Shown here piece by piece: positions 1-6,340 of a stretch of 14,284 bases of DNA; position 1 is the stretch's first letter; each line of letters starts with the position of its first letter. The position numbers were made by a program, and so were the translations under genes. The notes under the pieces are model-generated. The model ran no database searches and was not told the origin of the DNA. It saw only the letters and a list, made by a program, of their open reading frames with translations. Where the stretch lies: the NCBI GenBank assembly GCA_003561595.1, contig PWWF01000200.1, positions 1 through 14,284 of the forward strand, read 5' to 3'. Source of the DNA: Paracoccaceae bacterium. Lineage in GTDB: Bacteria > Pseudomonadota > Alphaproteobacteria > Rhodobacterales > Rhodobacteraceae.

Positions 1-2278
1 CCTCGCGGATATAGCGTTCCAGATGGGCGTCATCGCGCACGATTTCCATGGCGCGCCCACCCAGCACATAGGACGGGCGGATCACCAGCGGGTAGCCCAC
101 AGCCTGCGCGATCTCAAACGCTTGCTGCGGGGTCGTGGCGATACCGTTGACCGGCTGGCGCAGGTCGAGCTTGTTCAAGAGCGCCTGAAACCGCTCGCGA
201 TCTTCGGCCAGATCAATCGCATCGGGCGAGGTGCCGAGGATGGGAATGCCCGCCGCTTCCAGATCATTGGCCAGCTTCAGGGGCGTCTGGCCGCCGAACT
301 GCACGATCACGCCATGCAGGGTGCCGGCCTCTTGTTCCACGCGCAGAATCTCCAGCACATGCTCCAGCGTCAGCGGTTCGAAATACAGCCGGTCCGAGGT
401 GTCGTAATCGGTGCTGACCGTCTCGGGGTTGCAGTTGATCATGATGGTCTCATAGCCCGCATCGGTCAGCGCGAAACAGGCGTGGCAGCAGCAATAGTCG
501 AACTCGATCCCTTGCCCGATCCGGTTCGGGCCACCGCCCAGAATCACCACTTTCTTGCGGTCCGAGGGGCGCGCCTCGCATTCCACATCGCCCATGACAT
601 CGGTTTCATAGGTCGAATACATATACGGCGTCTGTGCCTCGAACTCGGCGGCGCAGGTGTCGATGCGCTTGAACACGGCATTCACGCCCAGATTCCGCCG
701 CGCGCGGCGGATCTGGTCTTCGTCACGGCCTGTCAGGGCGGCCAGCCGCGCATCGGTAAAGCCCAGCATCTTGAGCGCGCGCAAACCTTCGGCATTTACC
801 GGCAGGCCGTTGCGGCGGATATCATCCTCGGCGGCGATGATCTCGCGGATGCGGGCCAGAAACCAAGGGTCGAAACTGGTCGCGGCCTGAATGTCATCAT
901 CGGACAGCCCCTCGCGCATGGCCTGCGCGATCAGGCGCAGGCGGTCGGGGGTCTGGCCGCTGATCGCCTTGATGATCGCAGCGCGGTCGGGCGCGCCGGG
1001 AATGGCGATTTCGTCAAACCCGCTCAGCCCCGTCTCCATCGAGGCAAGCGCCTTCTGCATCGATTCGTGGAAGGTCCGGCCAATGGCCATCGCCTCGCCC
1101 ACCGATTTCATGGCCGTTGTCAGTTCGGCCTGCGATCCGGGGAACTTTTCAAAAGCGAACCTCGGGATCTTGGTGACCACATAATCTATGGTCGGCTCGA
1201 AGCTGGCAGGTGTCACTTTTGTGATATCATTGTCCAACTCATCAAGCGTGTAGCCCACCGCCAGCTTGGCCGCGATCTTGGCGATGGGAAAGCCCGTGGC
1301 CTTGGACGCCAGCGCCGAAGAGCGCGACACGCGGGGGTTCATTTCGATCACCACCATGCGCCCGTTGTCCGGGTTCACGGCCCATTGCACATTGGACCCG
1401 CCGGTTTCGACCCCGATTTCGCGCAGCACGGCAATCGAGCCGTTGCGCATGATCTGATATTCCTTGTCGGTCAGTGTCAGCGCCGGGGCGACCGTGATCG
1501 AGTCGCCTGTATGCACACCCATCGGATCCACATTCTCGATGGAACAGACGATAATGGCATTATCCGCCTTGTCGCGGACAACCTCCATCTCGAACTCTTT
1601 CCAGCCCAGCAACGACTCATCCACCAGGATTTGCGCGACCGGCGAGGCATCTAGGCCAGAGCGACAAATCCGTTCATAATCATCACGGTTATAGGCAACT
1701 CCTCCACCAGTGCCGCCTAGTGTATAGGCGGGGCGGATGATGGCGGGCAGGCCGATATCCTCCAGCGCAGCCATCGCCTCGGCCACGCCGGCATTGATAT
1801 CGAACTTGCCATTTTCCAACTTCGGCGCCGCAACGATGGTCGCGCGCGGGTTTTCCAACCCGATCCGGTCCATCGCCTCGCGGAACAGCTTTCGGTCCTC
1901 GGCCATCTCGATGGCTTCGCGCCGCGCGCCGATCATCTCGACCCCGAATTTCTTCAGCACGCCCATTTCTTCCAGCGCGAGCGAAGTGTTCAGCCCGGTC
2001 TGCCCGCCCATCGTAGGCAACAGTGCGTCGGGGCGTTCCTTTTCGATGATCTTGGCGACGATCTCGGGCGTGATGGGTTCGATATAGGTGGCATCGGCCA
2101 GGCCCGGATCGGTCATGATCGTGGCCGGGTTCGAATTGACAAGGATGACGCGATACCCTTCCTCGCGCAGCGCCTTGCAGGCCTGTGCGCCGGAATAATC
2201 GAATTCGCAGGCTTGCCCGATCACGATTGGCCCGGCCCCGATGATCATGATGGAACGGATATCGGTTCGCTTCGGCAT
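1..2278 (-). CDS. carB: carbamoyl-phosphate synthase large subunit (3' truncated by window edge)
   Basis: CarB makes carbamoyl phosphate from bicarbonate, glutamine-derived ammonia and 2 ATP, feeding pyrimidine and arginine synthesis; it works in the cytoplasm with the glutaminase CarA, which is not in this window. The protein starts [21 protein letters not shown]. The first ATP-grasp half shows the glycine loop GGTGGG (about residues 188-193), [15 protein letters not shown] (246-260) and [19 protein letters not shown] (311-329). The second half begins with [19 protein letters not shown] near residue 575 and runs to GGRAMEIV before the edge. The rest of the second ATP-grasp domain and the C-terminal allosteric domain lie outside. 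I followed the frame at both ends and found no break. The ATG at 2278 is preceded by a GGGGG ribosome-binding stretch. Residues about 185-212 use AT-richer, rarer codons than the rest. Identification is firm. Confidence 0.97.
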   Translation of the reverse strand, partial: MPKRTDIRSIMIIGAGPIVIGQACEFDYSGAQACKALREEGYRVILVNSNPATIMTDPGLADATYIEPITPEIVAKIIEKERPDALLPTMGGQTGLNTSLALEEMGVLKKFGVEMIGARREAIEMAEDRKLFREAMDRIGLENPRATIVAAPKLENGKFDINAGVAEAMAALEDIGLPAIIRPAYTLGGTGGGVAYNRDDYERICRSGLDASPVAQILVDESLLGWKEFEMEVVRDKADNAIIVCSIENVDPMGVHTGDSITVAPALTLTDKEYQIMRNGSIAVLREIGVETGGSNVQWAVNPDNGRMVVIEMNPRVSRSSALASKATGFPIAKIAAKLAVGYTLDELDNDITKVTPASFEPTIDYVVTKIPRFAFEKFPGSQAELTTAMKSVGEAMAIGRTFHESMQKALASMETGLSGFDEIAIPGAPDRAAIIKAISGQTPDRLRLIAQAMREGLSDDDIQAATSFDPWFLARIREIIAAEDDIRRNGLPVNAEGLRALKMLGFTDARLAALTGRDEDQIRRARRNLGVNAVFKRIDTCAAEFEAQTPYMYSTYETDVMGDVECEARPSDRKKVVILGGGPNRIGQGIEFDYCCCHACFALTDAGYETIMINCNPETVSTDYDTSDRLYFEPLTLEHVLEILRVEQEAGTLHGVIVQFGGQTPLKLANDLEAAGIPILGTSPDAIDLAEDRERFQALLNKLDLRQPVNGIATTPQQAFEIAQAVGYPLVIRPSYVLGGRAMEIVRDDAHLERYIRE

Positions 2279-2344
2279 GGTGGACCCCCGGTTCAGCACT
2301 GGCATCTACGCCTGTCCCGCCAGAGCGGTGCGCAAATTGGGCGC

Positions 2345-2372
2345 GTTATAGTCAAGGCCAACCCCAGCGCAA
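2345..2372 (-). promoter_or_regulatory. candidate carB promoter
   Basis: On the minus strand TTGCGC (2372-2367) is followed after 16 nt by TATAAC (2350-2345), a passable sigma-70-type pair that would leave a 5' leader of about 60 nt before the carB ATG. A TTGACT overlaps the spacer just upstream of TATAAC and could be an alternative -35, but no good -10 lies at the right distance from it. This is pattern matching only, and other start sites are possible. Confidence 0.3.
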
Positions 2373-2407
2373 GGGCGTTCGCAGCAAAGCATTGCCCGCG
2401 ACGCATC

Positions 2408-2423
2408 GTAAGGATATCTTTAC
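2408..2423. promoter_or_regulatory. near-perfect 16-bp dyad, possible operator
   Basis: The sequence GTAAGGATATCTTTAC is a dyad centred on GATATC with a single mismatched symmetric pair. It lies between the divergent carB and hybrid-kinase genes, about 35 bp upstream of the candidate carB -35 element and about 85 bp upstream of the kinase start. This is typical of a dimeric regulator site, but I do not recognise the cognate regulator. Confidence 0.35.
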
Positions 2424-2506
2424 CCGATAGCGCGAAAACCGTAATCTGGCCCGGCGCGTGCGCGTCACGCCCGTTTCGGCTGGGTTGCGTGTCTGAAAGC
2501 GATTGA

Positions 2507-4657
2507 ATGCCGAGTGATTTGTGTCCCGAGCCCGATGATCCGGGTAAAACCGGCGAAACACGCCTGACCGAGATACAGGCGCTCGTCGTAGATTTGATTC
2601 ACACGCTGCTGGCCGCGAAGCTGAATGATGTCGATGCCGCGCTCGACCTCAGCCTGCAGCGCCTGGGCCAGTTTGCCCATCGCGACCGCGCATATGTCTT
2701 TGTGCGCAGCGGTGACACGGCCAGCAACACCCATGAATGGTGCGCGCCGGGAATCGCGCCGATGATCGATCACCTGCAGGACCTGCCGCTTGATGCCTTT
2801 GGCGCGCTGTTCGGACCGCTGGGTCGCAATCAGGATGTGCTGATCCCCGATCTGGATGATTTCCTGCCCGGCTCGCCCGAGCATGAGATCCTGAAGGAGC
2901 AGGACATCCGCTCGATGCTGCTGGTCCCCATGATCGAGGAAGGTGCGCTGTTCGGTTTCGTAGGCTTTGACAGTATGCGCGAACGCGGCGATTTCCTGCC
3001 TGCCGAAGTGTATCTGCTGCGCGCCTATGCCGATGTCATCCGGTCTGTCCTGCTGCGCCGGTCGGCAACCCTGGCCACCCGTCGCGCGCAGGAAGAACTG
3101 GCCCGCGAACGCGCCTTTCTGCACGGGATTGTCAGCACCTCGGCCGCGGGGCTGCTGGTTCTGGATGAAGATGGCACAATCATCTTTGCGAATGACGCGT
3201 CAGAGGCCGTGCTTGGCCTGCCTGTTGCCGACCTTGTCGGGCAGCCGCATGACAGCCCGAATTGGCGCATCAGCGATGTGGATGGCAAACCGATCCCGGC
3301 ATCCGACATGCCCTTCAGCCATGTGCAGGATACCGGGCAGGATGTCGTGAATTTCCGAATCGCGCTCCATTGCGATGACGGGTTGCGCTACGCGTCGATC
3401 AATGCAGCCCCGATCAGCCGGGGTGGGCAGGGGCCGCGCCATGTGCTTTACGCCGTCTCGGACGTGACCGATGTGGTCGAGGCCGAGAGCGCGCGCGAGG
3501 TCGCCCTGAACGAAGCCCGCCGCGCCAATGAGGCCAAAAGCAGTTTTCTGGCCAATATGAGCCATGAGATCCGCACACCGCTGAACGGCATTCTGGGTAT
3601 TGCGGATCTGCTGGGCGACAATGCCAGCGACCCCGTGCAGGCGCAGTTGATCGCCATTCTGCGGGATTCGGGTAATCTGCTGCTCAATATCATCAATGAT
3701 CTGCTTGACATGACCAGGATCGAGGCTGACGCACTGGAACTGGAAGAGATTCCGTTTTTGCTGTCCGACCTCGCCCGCCGGGTCGAGGAGTTGCATACCT
3801 TGCGCGCCTCGGAAAAGCATCTGTCCTTTGCCGTGACGCTGGACGACCCGCTGGGCCTGCCGCGTCTTGGCGACCCGCATCGGATAACGCAGATCCTGCA
3901 CAACCTGATTGGCAATGCGCTGAAATTCACCGAAAGCGGGTCCGTGGATGTGTGTCTGTGCGCGCCGGATGCGGGCACTGTCACGCTTGAGGTCTGTGAC
4001 ACCGGAATCGGCATGACAGAGGCGCAGAAAGCCGCTGTGTTGCAACCCTTCGTGCAGGCCGACAGCAGTATCTCGCGCCGGTTCGGCGGCTCTGGCCTTG
4101 GCATGTCGATCGTGCGTTCGCTGACCGATCTGTTCGGCGGTACGCTGCAGATTGAAAGCGCGCAGGGTGTGGGCAGCCGCGTGACGGTCACGCTACCGCT
4201 ATGTTGTGTGCCCGTGACCGAGTTGCCCGAGCCATCGGCAACAGTTGTCACGACGCCCGAACATCTGACCGGCCTGCATGTGCTGGCCGTGGACGACAAT
4301 CGCACCAATCAGATGGTGCTGAGCATGATGCTGGGCCAGCTATCGGCGCAGGTCACGCTGGCGGGGGACGGGCCGACCGCGCTGGACCTGTTTCGGGCGG
4401 AACGGTTCGACGTGCTGATCCTTGATATCGCCATGCCGGGGATGGATGGGCTGGCGCTCTTGAAAGCGATCCGCGCGCTGGAACATGTGCTTGACCGCCC
4501 GCGCACACCGGCCATCGCCTATACTGCCAATGCGATGACGCATCAGGTGGAGCTGTATCGCACGCAGGGCTTCGATGCCTGCCTGACCAAGCCGCTGAAG
4601 AAAGAGCAGTTGTCACAGGCGATCGTGCAGGTGCTGGGTCAGATCGCGGTCACTTGA
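2507..4657 (+). CDS. soluble hybrid sensor histidine kinase (GAF-PAS-HisKA-HATPase_c-REC)
   Basis: This 716-aa protein senses a signal, autophosphorylates on histidine and passes the phosphate to its own receiver domain. Order of domains: a GAF-like sensor (about 25-185), a short coiled linker, a PAS domain (about 200-325), HisKA with the H-box NMSHEIRTPLNGILG and phospho-acceptor His353, HATPase with N-box NLIGNALKF (466-474), G1 DTGIG (498-502) and GGSGLGM (527-533), and REC (about 590-712) with Asp596/597, phospho-acceptor Asp640 in LILDIAMPGMDG and Lys695. All catalytic residues are present. There is no signal peptide or membrane segment, so it should be cytoplasmic. An in-frame TGA directly abuts the ATG at 2507, so the gene cannot start earlier; the ribosome site is weak (GAAAG). 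No response regulator or phosphotransfer gene is adjacent, so partner and signal are unknown. Its stop lies 7 nt from that of the convergent RNase gene. Confidence 0.93.
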   Translation: MPSDLCPEPDDPGKTGETRLTEIQALVVDLIHTLLAAKLNDVDAALDLSLQRLGQFAHRDRAYVFVRSGDTASNTHEWCAPGIAPMIDHLQDLPLDAFGALFGPLGRNQDVLIPDLDDFLPGSPEHEILKEQDIRSMLLVPMIEEGALFGFVGFDSMRERGDFLPAEVYLLRAYADVIRSVLLRRSATLATRRAQEELARERAFLHGIVSTSAAGLLVLDEDGTIIFANDASEAVLGLPVADLVGQPHDSPNWRISDVDGKPIPASDMPFSHVQDTGQDVVNFRIALHCDDGLRYASINAAPISRGGQGPRHVLYAVSDVTDVVEAESAREVALNEARRANEAKSSFLANMSHEIRTPLNGILGIADLLGDNASDPVQAQLIAILRDSGNLLLNIINDLLDMTRIEADALELEEIPFLLSDLARRVEELHTLRASEKHLSFAVTLDDPLGLPRLGDPHRITQILHNLIGNALKFTESGSVDVCLCAPDAGTVTLEVCDTGIGMTEAQKAAVLQPFVQADSSISRRFGGSGLGMSIVRSLTDLFGGTLQIESAQGVGSRVTVTLPLCCVPVTELPEPSATVVTTPEHLTGLHVLAVDDNRTNQMVLSMMLGQLSAQVTLAGDGPTALDLFRAERFDVLILDIAMPGMDGLALLKAIRALEHVLDRPRTPAIAYTANAMTHQVELYRTQGFDACLTKPLKKEQLSQAIVQVLGQIAVT

Positions 4658-4664
4658 CCCGTGC

Positions 4665-5330
4665 TTATGGCTTTGCGGGCAGGGTCACGCGCGATGCGCT
4701 GCATGCGCGGGCCTGCAGCCTGTCATCACAGGGGCGGGGCGCAAGATCATTGCTCAGACACAGGCGGATTTCCTGCGCATGGCCATCGCGGCAGGTCACG
4801 ACCGCCATATCCGCGCCGATCCCGGGATTGGCGGCGCGGAACTCTGCCAGCAACGCTTCGGGCGTCATTTGCCGGTCATCCCCCCGTGCGCGCAGGCTGT
4901 CGGGAAAGGAAAGCGTGTCAAATGCCGCGCGCGTCCGGGCGAAATAGCCAGCCGGGTCCCCGCCCCAGCAGGTCCCGTGCTTGCGCCACTGATGCCGCGC
5001 CAGCCCGTCCGACCCCATGATGTCGCGCATGCTGCCGATCAGCGCGGTATCGGGCGCGTCATGCGCCGTGTCGCAGAATTCCGGCCAGCCGCCATCCGCG
5101 TGCTGTGGCCAAAGCCCGTGGACCAGCCAGCCCGCCCCGGCGCCCGGCGTGCAGCGGGCATCCCCGCGCGCGGCCCCTGTCGCGGCGCACCAGCTTGGCG
5201 TCCAGCTCAGCGCCAGCACCAGATAATCGCCCTGGGGCGCATCATCGCCGCGCCCCTGCGGCAAGATGCCCGACCAGAATGCCAGCGCCAGCACCCCCGC
5301 CACGGCCATGCCAATCCACCGCTTGCGCAT
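4665..5330 (-). CDS. ribonuclease T2 family protein, exported, with Gln in place of the CAS II Glu
   Basis: RNase T2 enzymes are secreted or periplasmic endoribonucleases that cleave RNA via 2',3'-cyclic phosphates. This protein (221 aa from the ATG at 5330) has a basic N-terminus, MRKRW, and a hydrophobic stretch to about residue 22, consistent with export. It has conserved active-site segment I, LVHGLWPQ (His71), and segment II, HQWRKHGTCW (His113, Lys117, His118). The usual glutamate of segment II (HEWxKHGTC) is Gln114 here. Eight cysteines (48, 60, 86, 121, 180, 191, 201, 210) could form four disulfides, as expected outside the cytoplasm. A GTG two codons earlier (5336) is possible, but AGGA lies 9 nt before the ATG and only 3 nt before the GTG, so I chose the ATG. 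It is convergent with the kinase gene and divergent from trcR. Family assignment is strong; activity is less certain because of Gln114. Confidence 0.9.
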   Translation of the reverse strand: MRKRWIGMAVAGVLALAFWSGILPQGRGDDAPQGDYLVLALSWTPSWCAATGAARGDARCTPGAGAGWLVHGLWPQHADGGWPEFCDTAHDAPDTALIGSMRDIMGSDGLARHQWRKHGTCWGGDPAGYFARTRAAFDTLSFPDSLRARGDDRQMTPEALLAEFRAANPGIGADMAVVTCRDGHAQEIRLCLSNDLAPRPCDDRLQARACSASRVTLPAKP

Positions 5331-5392
5331 TTGCACTTTTCCTCGCGCCCGACTCCCGTTATACCCTGCGCTATCCCCGACATCGAGGACAA

Positions 5393-5423
5393 GGCAGGCC
5401 CGCCCTGCCGCCGGGTTCCCGGC
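5393..5423. promoter_or_regulatory. two adjacent inverted repeats in the RNase T2/trcR divergent region
   Basis: GGCAGG-cccgc-CCTGCC (5393-5409) is directly followed by the dyad GCCGGG-tt-CCCGGC (5410-5423). They occupy the middle of the 144-bp divergent intergenic region. The trcR start lies about 50 bp downstream. They could be regulator sites or leader hairpins for trcR. In such G+C-rich DNA short inverted repeats also arise by chance. I found no convincing -35/-10 pair here, although TATAAC occurs on the minus strand near 5370. Confidence 0.25.
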
Positions 5424-5474
5424 ACCCGACAGATATTGCGCGCCCGCCGCGCCACCATGACAGGAGAGTTCGTC

Positions 5475-6266
5475 ATGTCAAAACCGTTGATGCCCAAGGC
5501 AACCGCCGTCTGGCTGGTGGACAACACCACGCTGAGTTTCAAGCAGATCGCCGATTTCTGTGGCCTGCACGAACTGGAAGTGCAGGGCATCGCCGATGGG
5601 GATGTGGCTGGTGGCGTCAAGGGGTTCGACCCGGTCACCAACAACCAGCTCGACCCCATCGAGATCGAGCGGGGCGAAAAGGACCCGGTCTACAAGCTGA
5701 GGCTGAAATACAACCCTGCCGCCGAGGGTGAGGAAAAGCGCCGTGGCCCGCGCTACACCCCGCTGTCCAAACGCCAGGACCGGCCCGCATCGATCCTGTG
5801 GCTGGTCAAGTTCCATCCTGAACTGGCCGATGCCCAGATCCGCCGTCTGGTCGGCACGACCAACTCGACGATTCAGGCCATCCGCGAGCGCACGCACTGG
5901 AACATCGCCAATCTGCAGCCCATCGACCCGGTGGCGCTGGGGCTGTGCAAGCAGTCCGAACTGGACAAGGAAGTGCAGAAAGCCGCCGCCAAGCGCGCCG
6001 CCGAGGGCGAAGTCATGAGCGATGATGAGCGCCGCAAGCTGGTCTCGACCGAGCAGTCGCTCGAAATGGATGCCGAGTCCAAGATGCCCGCCAATATCGC
6101 CGGGCTGGAGAATTTCACCCTCGCCGACATGACGCCCGCAGAGGCCGAGGAAGAGGAAAAGCCAAAGGCCGCCGATTACAGCGATGCCGACAGCTTCTTC
6201 AACCTGCCTGATGACGAAGAAGAGGATGAAGACGACGAAGACAGCCGCGACCCGCGCGACCGCTAG
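5475..6266 (+). CDS. trcR: TrcR/DUF1013-family cell-cycle transcriptional regulator
   Basis: The 263-aa product matches the alphaproteobacterial DUF1013 family, now called TrcR, cytoplasmic DNA-associated regulators linked to cell-cycle transcription. It opens MSKPLMPKATAVWLVDNTTL and has an HTH-like region at about 10-42 (WLVDNTTLSFKQIADFCGL). A second, similar one lies at about 106-142 (ILWLVKFHPELADAQIRRL, then VGTTNSTIQAIRERTHWN). Conserved family stretches such as GFDPVTNNQLDPIEI and GPRYTPLSKRQDRPASILWL lie between. The C-terminal 40 residues are strongly acidic and probably disordered. The ATG at 5475 has AGGAGA 7 nt upstream. The frame stays open far upstream, antisense to the RNase gene, but an earlier in-frame ATG at 5458 precedes that ribosome site, so I reject it. 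pheT follows after 74 bp and may be cotranscribed. The family call is secure; direct targets cannot be read from sequence. Confidence 0.92.
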   Translation: MSKPLMPKATAVWLVDNTTLSFKQIADFCGLHELEVQGIADGDVAGGVKGFDPVTNNQLDPIEIERGEKDPVYKLRLKYNPAAEGEEKRRGPRYTPLSKRQDRPASILWLVKFHPELADAQIRRLVGTTNSTIQAIRERTHWNIANLQPIDPVALGLCKQSELDKEVQKAAAKRAAEGEVMSDDERRKLVSTEQSLEMDAESKMPANIAGLENFTLADMTPAEAEEEEKPKAADYSDADSFFNLPDDEEEDEDDEDSRDPRDR

Positions 6267-6309
6267 GTCCGAGGGGCGGCTTTTCATGGCCGCCAAACTC
6301 GGCTAGGTC
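6262..6309 (+). repeat. hairpin flanked by an 8-bp direct repeat (trcR-pheT intergenic)
   Basis: The stem is CCGAG (6269-6273) with GGCGGC (6275-6280), pairing with GCCGCC (6289-6294) and CTCGG (6298-6302), around the loop TTTTCATG. A one-base bulge faces AAA in the middle. The octamer GCTAGGTC occurs at both margins (6262-6269 and 6302-6309); the first copy includes the trcR stop codon. No T-tract follows, so it is not a classical intrinsic terminator. It may be an mRNA stability or processing hairpin between trcR and pheT, or the scar of a small palindromic insertion. Confidence 0.5.
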
Positions 6310-6340
6310 GCAGGCACGCGGTCATTTTCGGGGAAGAGAC

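Noticed and set aside
23..1654. 543-codon open frame on the plus strand
   Set aside because: It is antisense to carB, which is unmistakable in the opposite strand. Long antisense frames are expected from the G/C-rich third-position bias, and the translation shows no recognisable domain.
2279..2506. Riboswitch or leader peptide upstream of carB
   Set aside because: I found no recognisable aptamer core, no terminator/antiterminator pair and no arginine- or pyrimidine-rich leader frame.
4779..5474. N-terminal extension of trcR by 232 codons
   Set aside because: The frame is open but it is antisense to the RNase T2 gene, has shadow-like composition, and the well-placed ribosome-binding site is directly before 5475.
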